Shown here: piece after piece, positions 1 to 12,200 of the stretch
Layout of the letters: every line of letters begins with the position of its first letter
Position numbering within the stretch: position 1 is the first letter of the stretch
Assembly (NCBI GenBank): GCA_039621445.1
Contig: CP154957.1
Location: 18,176,906-18,240,905 of the forward strand
Origin: Euglena gracilis
Taxonomy: Eukaryota; Euglenida; Euglenophyceae; Euglenales
Length of the DNA: 64,000 bases
Reading direction: 5' to 3'
Notes under the pieces: generated by a model
Databases searched by the model: none
Seen by the model: only the letters and a program-made list of their open reading frames with translations
Told to the model about the DNA's origin: nothing
Translations under genes and position numbers: made by a program

Positions 1-6
1 CACGAG

Positions 7-914
7 NNNNNNNNNNNNNNNNNNNNNNNNNNNNNNNNNNNNNNNNNNNNNNNNNNNNNNNNNNNNNNNNNNNNNNNNNNNNNNNNNNNNNNNNNNNNNN
101 NNNNNNNNNNNNNNNNNNNNNNNNNNNNNNNNNNNNNNNNNNNNNNNNNNNNNNNNNNNNNNNNNNNNNNNNNNNNNNNNNNNNNNNNNNNNNNNNNNNN
201 NNNNNNNNNNNNNNNNNNNNNNNNNNNNNNNNNNNNNNNNNNNNNNNNNNNNNNNNNNNNNNNNNNNNNNNNNNNNNNNNNNNNNNNNNNNNNNNNNNNN
301 NNNNNNNNNNNNNNNNNNNNNNNNNNNNNNNNNNNNNNNNNNNNNNNNNNNNNNNNNNNNNNNNNNNNNNNNNNNNNNNNNNNNNNNNNNNNNNNNNNNN
401 NNNNNNNNNNNNNNNNNNNNNNNNNNNNNNNNNNNNNNNNNNNNNNNNNNNNNNNNNNNNNNNNNNNNNNNNNNNNNNNNNNNNNNNNNNNNNNNNNNNN
501 NNNNNNNNNNNNNNNNNNNNNNNNNNNNNNNNNNNNNNNNNNNNNNNNNNNNNNNNNNNNNNNNNNNNNNNNNNNNNNNNNNNNNNNNNNNNNNNNNNNN
601 NNNNNNNNNNNNNNNNNNNNNNNNNNNNNNNNNNNNNNNNNNNNNNNNNNNNNNNNNNNNNNNNNNNNNNNNNNNNNNNNNNNNNNNNNNNNNNNNNNNN
701 NNNNNNNNNNNNNNNNNNNNNNNNNNNNNNNNNNNNNNNNNNNNNNNNNNNNNNNNNNNNNNNNNNNNNNNNNNNNNNNNNNNNNNNNNNNNNNNNNNNN
801 NNNNNNNNNNNNNNNNNNNNNNNNNNNNNNNNNNNNNNNNNNNNNNNNNNNNNNNNNNNNNNNNNNNNNNNNNNNNNNNNNNNNNNNNNNNNNNNNNNNN
901 NNNNNNNNNNNNNN
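7..914. other. Assembly gap (run of N)
   Basis: Positions 7-914 are all N after six real bases. This is a scaffold gap of about 908 bases. Nothing can be said about its content, and the gene that reads leftward at 1,025-2,730 may continue through it. Confidence 0.99.
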
Positions 915-1024
915 ATCACGTCACACTGTGGTTCACTCAGGGGGAAACAGAGAATATTTGGAAAAATGGTCAAATGGGAGATGGGTCAAAATGAAAAAGA
1001 TGAGGTGTCTTCCGTCCCTGGGAG

Positions 1025-2730
1025 GGGCCTGGCCACGAGGAGGACGCCAACACACAGGGCGGAGGCTGGCAGCACAACCGGGCAGCCCGCCCAGAACGGG
1101 GACCGCAGCGGACCGACAGGGGTGTCCCGGGCGTTGGGCGGCCGGGGCGTGGCAGGGGCGGTGTCTTGAAAAACGGTGGGGGTTGGGGTGACTTTCAAAA
1201 ATGTTACACGGTCGGTGCCAGTTGTGTTGGTTGTCGTCCGATGAAATATAAAACCCCCTCAGTGTGCGTCGCAAGGAAAAACCCCGACACTTCTGGCCAA
1301 TGCTTCAAAAACTTCCGGCGCTTGCCACTGGGAACTTTCCTATGTATCGAAACACCGAGTCCGGGGGCTCGGGCCTCACACAGTGCTTTGGCAGTTGCTT
1401 TGGCAGTTTCGAGAATAGTGATTGCGCCCCCCCCCCCAAACCCATGGGCCAGCCATGGCCCGGGCGAGGCACACCCGCACCGCCTGCTCCGCTGCGATGT
1501 GCTGCGCCACGCCTTCGAGGGCCGTGGGCTCGTCCAGACACGTCCCATCGGCAGGCGCCCCGGCACAGCGGTGCACCGCGGCCCATGTGTGGCCACGCTG
1601 GTTTGCCCGTGGTGGGGCCCGTCGACGGGCCCTGTGGGAAGATTGCTGCAAGGACCACACCCGCCACGAGGCAGACGTTGCCGGCACAGGCCCTTTGGAT
1701 GGGCGATGGCCGTCAACAATGCTCCGGTGGCACAGGTCCACCGTTGCCGTCGTCATTCCATTCAGGGGGGTCCAGGCCAATTCCGTCCTGTCAGGTCGGT
1801 TCCGACCGGCGGGCAGGGGTGGTTTGGTTGGGAGGACGGTTGGGGCCGCGGGATCGGCTGCGGCCCACATCTTTCTGCCTCAGGCCCAACCATTGACCCC
1901 CCTCTCCCAACCCACTGCTTCAAAAGGAGGGCAAACCTTACACGCGAAATACGGTCGTCGGTCGCGGATGAAACGCCCCTGGCGGAGGCGGCGGTCGAGG
2001 CGCCTGGCCACTCTGGGCCTTGACCCACGTCTGCCCCTCGTCGAGGAGGAGGAGGGCGGCGTAATCCGCGGCACAGCAGCAGGCGGCCAGCTGGGCAAGC
2101 GCGTCGTATTGGGGCGACCGGTCGCTGGCCGGCTTCCCTTTAAGCCCCCACCCGCCTTTGCAAGCGCTATTTTCAAGCCCCCCACAGGCTGCCGTGTTCT
2201 TTCCTGGCCCACACAACACAGGACACAGGCACGTCCTGTAGGAGAGGAAACGTCATCCCATTGAGGGGATGGGGGGGGACCCCACCCAAGAGGGCACACG
2301 AGGGCACCAAGCCAGTGGCTCTTTTCACGGCAGCTCAGAGAGGTGCGGAACCCTGAGGAGAAAGAGGACCTGGAATGATAAATTTGGGTCCAGCTCAGCC
2401 CAGCTAAAATTAACTCTGGGGGAAAATGGGGGAATAAGAAAGAAAAACGGTTGTTCTTGAGCGGCTCCCAGAGCTTTGTCTCGAATTGTTTTGGCTAGAA
2501 ATTGCATTCCAGCTGGACTTGGAGCGTTTTGTCCAGCCTGGCAGCCCTGTCATTTACACTTTCATTTCTCAGCTCCTTTTAGAATTGAGACTGACACAGG
2601 CTGGCCCGTCTAGGGCCCCTCGCACAGCCTGGAAATCGAAGCCGGGACTGTATTCAGTAACCCTGCCTTGCGGAGCGCGTCCCGGGGGACGGAAGCGTCC
2701 TCCGGGACGAGGCGGCAGGGCGGCATGGGG
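1025..2730 (-). CDS. Unrecognised multi-exon gene, partial
   Basis: Several short GC-rich stretches on the minus strand have exon-like codon use (G/C third positions), separated by homopolymer-rich spacers. In transcription order: 2,662-2,730 (reads PMPPCRLVPEDASVPRDALRKA-like, acceptor TGCAG, donor near GTTACT), 2,025-2,090 (reads LAACCCAADYAALLLLDEGQTW, acceptor CCCAG, donor GTCAAG), about 1,455-1,560 (reads DEPTALEGVAQHIAAEQAV) and about 1,025-1,170 (Pro-rich, then a hydrophobic run PASALCVGVLLVARP). A further open patch at 1,640-1,720 is less clear. The second exon looks like an alpha-helical repeat. I do not recognise the family. Exon order and joining are inferred from strand and position only; phases were not reconciled. 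The gene lies downstream of the MFS carrier on the same strand, and its 3' end may fall in the gap. Confidence 0.4.
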
Positions 2731-2984
2731 CTGCACGGCAGCGGGGAGGGGCAGGCAATGCCTAACCTCCCCCCAAAAGCCCCCCTGCCGATTTTCAGCA
2801 AACCCCCAAACCCCCCCAAAAAACGGATTTTCAGCTATTGGGGGGTGGGGGGCTGCCCACCAAGCAGAGGGAGAGTAAAGAGGCAGCAGCCTTCGCAGTT
2901 TCGTCAGGGCTGTTGTCGCAGTGGGCTACCCAATTTCCCTTCGTGTCGCCATTGTCCTTGTTTGGGGTGGGGGGGAGGCTGTTG

Positions 2985-3245
2985 AAAAGGTAAGGGTGAG
3001 GGTAAGGGTAAGGGAACAGCACGTGAGGAGGAAGAGGAACCAGCAGAAGTCCTCTCGGACTTTGAGCATATGCTCAACTTCAAGGAGGAGCTGGAAGACG
3101 AAGGCTGGCGAATGCAGCATGATTACCATGTTGCAGGAAACCGCCCTGTCACCCCTCTGGAAGCAGTCACCGAGGTGGTATTACGCCACACTGAGAACAG
3201 AGTCAGACTATTCCATTACGTAATTGATCTGTACGCCTTCGAACG
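2985..3245 (+). CDS. Open plus-strand segment, unrecognised
   Basis: This is the only convincing coding-like stretch on the plus strand. The frame is open from about 2,985 and gives an acidic run (EEEEEPAEVLSDFEHM) followed by a mixed helical segment (LNFKEELEDEGWRM, then PVTPLEAVTEVVLRH and FHYVIDLYAFE). Composition is ordinary protein-like rather than repeat-like, and codon use is less GC-rich than in the minus-strand exons, which could mean a different origin. It is preceded by a GGTAAGGGT-rich stretch. The frame stays open to a stop near 3,414, but the last part is low in protein character. It may be a captured transposon ORF fragment or one exon of an unseen gene. Confidence 0.3.
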
Positions 3246-4440
3246 TGAAGGTGGACGACCCTTGCTGGATGCCCAGCCGGGTCGCGGCTCCTTCCATACC
3301 GGAGGGATCGGCGGTGGCATTGCGGCAACAGGACGGCTCATCGCCACCTGTGCCTCTGCCGGTGGTCTTCCAGCCGGGGTATCCTGGCTGGCTTCCGCCT
3401 GGGCTGTGGGGTAAGGTTCTCTGTAGCCCTGTCGCGCTTCAGGGTGGCAGGTATTGAGACCCACGGAAGACAAAATCGGAAAAATTCCTTCATCATTTCA
3501 GGGTTCTTCTTGGAGAAACATCGGTTGAATGGCCTTCATCAAATGTTCCACCAAGGGCCCCGGAGTTGGACACACCCCCCCAAAAAATGAATATTCTTTC
3601 CTCCAGTGCAAAAAAATTTAGTCTTGCCCGAAATCTCGCTTTTCGCATATTTTCAGAAGCAAATGTTTTGGCCCAAAGCATGCCGAGAAGCTTCACTTTG
3701 GCCACGCCACTGTTTACAGTGTACGAGGATTTGAATTCAGAACCCCCAACCCAGCCAGCAATTTTTCCCACTGAGCTTTCAGATCCCGCAGGGTCACAGC
3801 ATCCCAACCGAAAAGCAGGACGGCCACCTCACCAAAAACCTGCCCATAACCACCTATCCCTCCAACATCTGTTAACGACCCCGGCAGCCAGGGAAATGAA
3901 CTTGGGTAACTCAGAGGCCAGGAGAGACTGCAGTGCTGCGTCCTCTTGGAGCATAGTGCAATTTCCAAAAGCATGGCAAGGGAGGACGTTCGATGACCGC
4001 CGAGTCAGACACTGAATTCCACGTAAATGAAATTGAAAGAGGCAAGGGGGTCTCAAAGGTTAGAGGGGCGGCAGTCACTTTGTAGCGGCGCGATGGTGTT
4101 GTGCTGGGAGGCTTCTCTGGTCAAATCCAAACAAAGACTCCTTCGTGGAGAAGGGCCACATAATGACTACTTTGGGCAAGGATTTGAAACGGGTGTTTTT
4201 TGTTCAGTTAACAACACCGGGCGTCCGCACTTTTGTTTGCGATGCCATTTGAAATTTGTGGGGGGGGTAATTAATGCCAATGCTGGTGATATTGGTTCCG
4301 GAATGTGAAAGCAAAGTAAGCACTCAACCTGGGGCCCCAAGCCTTCAGAATGAAGCTTGTGGCTTGGATTTTCCTCCCTGCTGGCTCAGACCAGGATTGG
4401 ACTTCATTGAACACAAACACCGCACCCCTCTGGCACACAC
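3246..4440. other. Spacer without recognised gene
   Basis: Mixed-composition DNA. Open frames here are short and lack consistent codon bias. I see no element ends or tandem repeat apart from a G-run at about 4,260-4,267. Confidence 0.5.
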
Positions 4441-4451
4441 AGATGCAGTCA

Positions 4452-4452
<1 letters not shown>

Positions 4453-4510
<58 letters not shown>
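4453..4510. repeat. (AC)n then (AG)n microsatellite
   Basis: About 15 AC units run directly into about 13 AG units. This is a compound dinucleotide repeat. Confidence 0.95.
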
Positions 4511-4513
<3 letters not shown>

Positions 4514-4737
4514 AGAAGAATGGAAGAAAGAGAGAAGAGAGACTGTATGAGAGTGAGGATTGGAGTGCGAGGTGAGAAAAGGCTACAAATGCTGCCCCAT
4601 CCGGGAGTGCCATTGATCTCCGCAGAGCCCCCATCAGGGATTGCCATGGCATCTCAGCAGGGCACCCATAGGGTCGAATCACAGGAACAGGGGTTTTCTT
4701 GAGGACCTGGGGGGGTCCCGCAGGCCGGCTGGAGAAA

Positions 4738-5110
4738 GGTGCTAGCTGGACCCACCCCCCCCACGGGTGGGGGGTCCGGGGGGGGGGGGGGTCCAGCCAG
4801 CTGGCAGCTGGACCCGGTGGGTACCCAAGACAAATGCCCCAAAAGGTTGGGTTGGCATTCCTCAGCCAAAGTTAGGAGGGGAAATCCCAAATCCAAATCC
4901 AAATCCAAATCCAAAACAGCCCAAGCCATATTTGGTCGTTTTGAACCCTTTTTTCAAAATCTTTCGGTCCACTCCAGCTTCGCCGGGCTGGACCCTGGGG
5001 GGGGGATCCACAGCCCAGCTGGGAGGTGCTGACTGTGGCGTGGCTGTGGAGGGGTTGGCTAGCCCAGGGTAACGTCCCCTCCAGCTGAAGAAAGCCCCTG
5101 CACAGGAACC
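4738..5110. repeat. GGTCCAGC-type inverted-repeat patch
   Basis: At 4,738-4,832 the motif AGCTGGACCC and its complement GGGTCCAGC flank C-run and G-run tips. A short (CCAAAT)n run at 4,886-4,914 and another GCTGGACCCTGGGGGG block at about 4,987 follow. Similar TGCTGGCTGG...GGGGGTCC and CAGCTGGACCC blocks recur at 45,385-45,425 and 61,460-61,495, so this is a dispersed family. Boundaries are uncertain. Confidence 0.45.
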
Positions 5111-5317
5111 CCGTATGGGGCCCAGAGGCAATCCCCTGCGCTGCAGCGGACCCGACAAAATTGACCCCGGCCCCACGGTAAATGGGTGCGAGGTCAGCAC
5201 AACGCGGAACACGTATAGGGAACCGGTCAGAGTGCCACGTCACCCTTCAAATCCGGTCGCCTTTCCCAACCCCATTGACGTCGAGGCCGGGTTCACTCCG
5301 GAATCATCTAACCCCCC

Positions 5318-5682
5318 CCACTTATAAACCCCCCCCACTTATAAACCCCCCCCCTCGGGCCGACCAACCAAACCGGGACTTATAACCCCCCCCCCCAGGA
5401 AAAAAAATGAAAACCGCCGGCGACGATTTTTTCGGCCGCAAACCACCCAAAAAAAATATTTTGGCACTTTTTTGAGATCGACCACCATCAAAAATACCAT
5501 TTTGGACCAAATTTGCTAAAAATTGACAATTTGGGGGGTTTCGAGGTCATTTTTGGGGTTCGGATTTTCACCAACAATTCTGGGACTTATAAACCCCCCC
5601 CACTTATAAACCCCCCCGTCGGCCGACCAACCAAACCAGACCCTACTAACCCCGGGGGGTGTGTAAGTGGGGGGGGGGGTTA
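5318..5682. mobile_element. G/C-tipped inverted-repeat element, CTTATAA type
   Basis: The left side has repeated CCCCCCCACTTATAAACCCCC blocks. The right side ends with CCGGGGGGTGTGTAAGTGGGGGG followed by GTTA. The two copies of GGCCGACCAACCAAACC (about 5,358 and 5,620) mark a duplicated subterminal block. No coding sequence is visible inside. It resembles the shorter TTATA-type elements at 27,570-27,658 and 30,825-30,907. Confidence 0.55.
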
Positions 5683-5685
5683 TTG

Positions 5686-6232
<547 letters not shown>

Positions 6233-6255
6233 TTAATGCTTATTGCATTTTGTAC

Positions 6256-6709
6256 CCGCCCCCCCCGGGCAATTGTCACGCGACAAATCGGGCAGCACGG
6301 AGGGGGGTGACAATTTCCCGGGGTGACAATTTGGCCGGCACAGAGGGGGGTGACAATTGCCCGGGGGCGTCAATTGCCCGGGGGCGTCAATTGCCCACCC
6401 ATGTAGGCCACATTGAAACCAAATGACCAAGAACACCATCTGAAACACCAGTGAGCACGCAAAAATGCAGCTATGGTTGTGATATTGCGCAGAGCATTTG
6501 GTGTGTAACATTTCTCAGCACGTTGTAGCGAAATAGAGGACCAATTGAGTCGTGTCAGCGAAAAGAAGTTCACAAACATCTTCTGTGGGGGGGGGGGTGA
6601 CAAATCGGGCAGCACGGAGGGGGGTGACAATTTTCCGGGGTGACAAATTGGCCGGCACAGCCAGGGGTGACAATGGCCCAGGGGCGTCAATTGCCCGGGG
6701 GGGGGGAAC
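6256..6709. mobile_element. MITE-like element, CAATTGCCCGGG family, copy 1
   Basis: About 450 bp. The left end CCCCCCGGGCAATTGTCAC is matched inverted by GGCGTCAATTGCCCGGGGGG at the right end. Inside are repeated GGGGTGACAA blocks and a unique middle (about 6,385-6,590). The same middle and ends occur at 22,613-23,084. It starts about 120 bp beyond the MFS stop codon, so it may lie in that gene's 3' untranslated region. It is non-coding, hence non-autonomous. Confidence 0.75.
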
Positions 6710-6829
6710 AAATTCTCCATTTGTATTTAATTAATTTGATGGATGACAACACAGTTCAACCTTTTGAGGATTCTCTGTTCAGTTGGAGGGCATATTGTCA
6801 CGTCACTGTCCTCAACAGCAAGACTGGCC

Positions 6830-7014
6830 TCAAGCAGGCTGCAGTGGGTACGGGCGGATCGACCCCACGTCAGACTGCTGGGATTCGCGCATGCTGGAGT
6901 GGCGGCGGGGCACACCCACCCCGACGTACGTGAGCGACGCGAAGGAGATCCGCTCCGGGGGAAGGAAATCCGTCTCGTCCTCACTGGCAATTGACGGCTC
7001 GTCGTCGAATGGGT
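6830..7014 (-). CDS. MFS exon: C-terminal cytosolic tail and stop
   Basis: Acceptor CCCTCAG at 7,015-7,021, in phase. It reads [19 protein letters not shown] then [20 protein letters not shown] and a Ser/Gln-rich end [13 protein letters not shown], closing with a TGA stop whose complement lies at 6,830-6,832. The acidic, serine-rich tail could be phosphorylated (inference). Confidence 0.88.
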
Positions 7015-7093
7015 CTGAGGGAGGCGGGATGGGAGAGCGCGTATATTGCAGAAAAGAGCACATGTATTACATGCATTACACATACTACACGAA

Positions 7094-7138
<45 letters not shown>

Positions 7139-9024
7139 CTTACATGCACAAAACGTAAAAACGTACATTCCAGGGGCTCCTAAAATATTTTACATGCAAC
7201 TTGCGTGTTTTGTGTTTTCTTGTGCTTTTTGTGTCGCCTTTTTTTGAGGGTTTATGTTCTGCTAGGGCCCAGGGGTCGCCCCCCTGGTGCGCATGTGTGT
7301 GCATATGTGTGAAAGTTGTGTGTGTGTTTGTGTTTTCCACCGGAGAGGAAAATTTTTCAGCTCCGCTGGAGAAATTTTTCCTTTTCCGTAAGAGATAACA
7401 AGCAATAAGCATGTTGTTCAACAAAAAAATGCAAAAAAATGACAAAAATTTGACAAAATTTTTGGTCTCGGGAGAAAATCAGGGTCAAAACGAGGAACGT
7501 TTCAGAGTCGGAAAAAATGGGGGGAAAATCGAGAAATTGCGGGGAAACCCGCAAAAAAAAGCAAAAAAAACGCAAATCAAAAATCGAAAATCGAAAAGAA
7601 TCGCAAAAAAAAATCGAAAAACTCAAAAAAAACCACAAAAAATCGAGTTTGTGCTTTCCTTCCTGTGCACACGTGCACGCACGCGCACGCTCACACACAC
7701 AACTTACATACACACTCACACTCACACACTCACACACATAAACCCCCCAAAATATAAGGCATCCCTCACTATAAGATATCCCCCAAATATAAGACACCCT
7801 TTGGGGATTTTCGGGCCGACACCCAAATATAAGACACCCCCCAAACATAAGGCACCCCTGGGCTGGCACCTACTTCTCCAAATATAAGGCACCCCTCCCA
7901 TGAAAGGCTTTCCACAGTGAGTGTGGAGCAGCAAGTTTCAAGGCGCGATGAAAGCAACCAATGCACGTCCTGTCTACTGCTGTTGGGTGAAGCAGGAGGT
8001 CAGAAGCAACTGCTTTTGGGGTGTAGAAGAACAAGGATGAGAATCTATTATTTTGAACAACAAGAAAGCGACCAATCTGCAAGTGGTGATGAATGCCGTT
8101 CAGACAAATGTGCCAGTGTTCCTATTTTCCAATTTCTAGAAAATGAGGCAGTATTTTGTACCTGCTCTTGAAGCCTGCACTAACTTTTCCTTCTGTTGCA
8201 TCCACTTGCTTATCATGCTTTTGGAGATTACACTTTGCTTGGATGCCTGCCCAATCGAACAGCTTTCTGCTTTATGGATGACTTTCAACTTGTAATCCGC
8301 AGTGCATTTCTTCCGAATTTGCTTGTCACGACATCACTACCAGATTCTTCAGAAGAAACATTGGCACAACTGGACGCACCACTTTCATCACCACTTGCAG
8401 ATTGGCCGCTTTCAGCATACACACTCTCCAAAGCCTCGGAAGACGACCCGTCAGACATGAAGAAAACGCTATATGTGAAGGTACGAGGACATTAGCACAA
8501 CAACATACTTGCTGGAAAAGTGTCCAAATATAAGGCACCCCTCAGTCATCCACCTGAAACCCAAATATAAGACACCCCCCAAACATAAGACACCCTTTGC
8601 CAAAATTGGCGACACCCAAATATTAGACAGCGGTGTCTTATATTTGGGGGGGTTACTCAAGCACATGCTCACACACATGCAATTTTAACACACACTCACA
8701 CTCACACTCACACTCACACTCACACTCACACTCACACTCACACTCACACTCACACTCACACTCACACTCACACTCACACTCACACTCACACTCACACTCA
8801 CACTCACACTCACACTCACACTCACACTCACACTCACACTCACACTCACACTCACACTCACACTCACACTCACAGTCACACTCGCACACTCGCACACATG
8901 TGTGTGTCTGTGTGTGTGAGTGTGTGTGTGTGAGTGTGTGCGTGTTGTGTGTGTGTGTGTGTGTGTGTGAATTGTGTGTGTGTGTGTGTGTGTGAAAGTT
9001 GTGTGTGTTTGAGAGTATGTGTGT

Positions 9025-9092
<68 letters not shown>

Positions 9093-9116
9093 TGTGTGTC
9101 TGTGTGAGTTGTGTGT

Positions 9117-9212
<96 letters not shown>

Positions 9213-12200
9213 CGGCGGGAGAGTGGACAGACGTGCGTCACATGTGCATGCACACATCATACGATGAACAAACAGAGCGACATAGCTGGCATAACACCAA
9301 CAAGGCGGCTTCAAAACAACAACAAATTTTGAAAGGTTTCCTTCCCCAATGACGCTGGACAGCACACACGCGCACACACAGTGCATTTCTCCACCGGGGC
9401 GGCTCGTGATGCAGTACACGCCCGCCATGCACACAAAGGACACCACGCTCCAGGACATTGTGAAGCGGAAGCCCCAAGCGAGGCTGTCCGTGAATGTCGC
9501 AATGACACCTGCAGGGACCACAGCGATCTCAAAAGAGAACTTGAAAGGCAGACAAAACACGGGACTTCTGGGGAACAATTAGGCAGATTGGGGGCATCCA
9601 TCTGTACGTGTCTGGTTTCTGTCTGGCATTGTTTCACATCAGTTTAGAACAGTTGTGGCTTCGGCTGGCAACCATCAAGATCAGCCTGTCTCGCACGCAA
9701 AAATATTGTTCATGGGACACACATGCCCACACATGACGAACTTGCATCCGAACACACGGAAACACACACACACCAGAACAAAACAAAGGAGCCCACACAC
9801 GAATGACCACACCCCATGGGGCACCCAGTGCACACCCGTCAGCAACGGGCCGGCAAACCAGCCCAGCAAATTGTACACCATCATGCCCACGCTGCTCGCT
9901 ACCGGCCGCAGCTCCTTCGGGACGCTGCACAGCGAGATGCCTGCGGGAGGGGGGTGGTGACGCTAGGGGGACCATTCACAACCACCAACCAGCCAGTGGG
10001 GCAGAGAGCTCAGCTGTGGAAGGCAGGCACCGCACTCAGGCCCCGTTCTGCACGACTTGGGTCAGCATCAGGGAAGTCGGTCGGGTTGATCAATGTTGGG
10101 CCAAAGAGTGCAGAGGGTCATGAAGAGTTGCTTGCTGGGGTATTCTTCTAGCAAATTTTGAAGCATTGGAATTTTGAAGCTCATCGCTATTTGTCTTTGG
10201 CCATTCAAGGCCACTTCAGGCCACCGTGGGCCATCTTAGTAAGAGGTGGGGGTCAAAAAATGGCTGACTTTGCACTAAAACTCCGTCATACTTAGGAGGC
10301 ATAAATTGCCCATAAAAAATTGACCGGGCGCATTGGAAATCGACCCGAAAATAGCAACAAAAACCCCCCAAAATTTTTGGGTGCCAGAGTTGACTTGAAA
10401 GTTTTGGAGGTTTTTTAATGGTGTAGGAGGGGAAGCGGGAATCCGCTTCCTTTTTGGGGGGAAGCGAAAAAACGCTTCCCCCTGAACTTTTTGAAATAGC
10501 TAAAAGTGCACATATTTTTTTGAATTTTGACATCGGCGGAAGCGGATAACCGCTTCCTGTGAAACTTTTTATAGGGAAGCAGTTATCCGCTTCCTCCACT
10601 GCATATCACAACAAATAGGCACTTTTAGAACTGGCATCAACCTCATCAACATAAGACATCTTCCAACGTCTTTACTACATGAAAACAATTGTCACCAAAA
10701 GAAGCCTTATGACAGCAATCATCTGCTGGAAAGCACAAAGCAGGGGAAGCGTGTTTCCGCTTCCTATGGGGGGCCAGATAAAGTAGTTGCATGTGGGAAG
10801 CAGGTTCGGCGATGGCCGTTCTCGCCCGATGCCACTGGGGGACTTATATTGGTGACGACTTCAGTGCCCATCTACTGTTGTCTAACCCCTGGGTCAGTTA
10901 TGGCTTCACGAGAGGTCTCCGGCGGCTGAATGGTGACTGCCTGAACTGTGCTTGAAATGTGCCTGGACTCAGTCCGATTGTTGTGGTGCCATCTCGGGTG
11001 GTTCTGGGAGCGGATGGGTGGTGGGTTTACATGGCTTACAAGCAGCGTGTTTAGAATTGATTGGGGAACGGAGGCAAAAAGGCCTCTGTGCAGGGATTTT
11101 GGTGATGACTTTGAGTGGGCTGTTTTGCTGTGGGTTGCTGGACACCGTGTTTTGAGGCTCCTTTGAGGAGGAAAGTTACCGGGTATGGATTAGTTTGCAT
11201 GAGGCTGACACTGTGTCTGCAGCACAACGTGTTTAAACCAGGCTGAAAGCCAACGGAGTTGTCTTGTTCAAGAAGGGAGGTGGCATAGAGCTGGACAATG
11301 GGTCAGACACAATTGAGGGGGCTGAGGATCACTAAAGATTGGAACCAATCTCCTTAAACCCTGTGAAACCATTTTCTAGGTACATTCAGTGCTTAAACAC
11401 GGCGTCCTGGAATAGGTTCTGTCGTTGGGATGTGAAGGTGTCCGCAAATACCTGGTGTGTGCGGGGGGTGGGAGTGATGTGCCAGAATCAAATTGTTGAA
11501 TGCACCTGGAATTATGGCGGCAGTGGAACCTGATAAACACTTCACACAAAAGTTGGAATGAAGCGGAAACCAGCTTCGTCAGGGAGGAAGCGGAATCCCG
11601 CTTCCTCCCTATGCGGGAAGCGGTTTTGCACTTTTTCTTTGGAAAGTGGCCCCCTCCTACCCACAGGTGGTAGAGACAGCAGAAACGGGACGTGCAAAGA
11701 TTGATTAGGCTGCCTGTGTGTCTCCGTGACAGTGAGTGTGCAGTTCACCAAGTCATGTGCTGCCGAGAGCCGTCGGTAGGCCTTGAGGGCAAAGACAGCC
11801 CTCCGGAGCCCCTCTCCTGACCAGTAACTGCCGGGGGTGGGCCATAAACATGGCCTGGGAGGAACAAATGGACGAAACCTCACAGATAAGACCCACCTGC
11901 CTGCGCTTTGGCCGGGGAAGAAAGAACTTAAGGGGGGTTTGAGACACAATTACACATAGCTGGAGATTTTTGGGGAATTTGCATTGCATCTCAAGTTGAA
12001 AGGGGGCCTGTTTAAAGGGGAAATGGCCCAGATTCTTTTTATTTTCAGCAAAATGTCTGGTACTCCACTTCCAGCCTTCACTGTGCCAGAAATCAACCCA
12101 CCGAAGAAACAAATACACAGTTGACAATGGAAAAGGGAGGACACTTGCCTCCATTCACTTGAAACCACCGTATTTCCTCACCTTCTGGGTCCCCATCCCA

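Noticed and set aside
1166-2264. Plus-strand open frames of 280-285 codons
   Set aside because: Antisense shadows of GC-rich minus-strand exons; Arg/Pro/Gly-rich text without pattern.
8633-9578. Open frames of Ser-His, Cys-Glu, Val-Ser and Thr-His repeats
   Set aside because: Products of the CACTCA and GT arrays, not genes.
10216-10599. 127-residue minus-strand frame as a possible F-element transposase
   Set aside because: It spans the palindromes and the inverted end, contains repeat-derived text and has no catalytic pattern.
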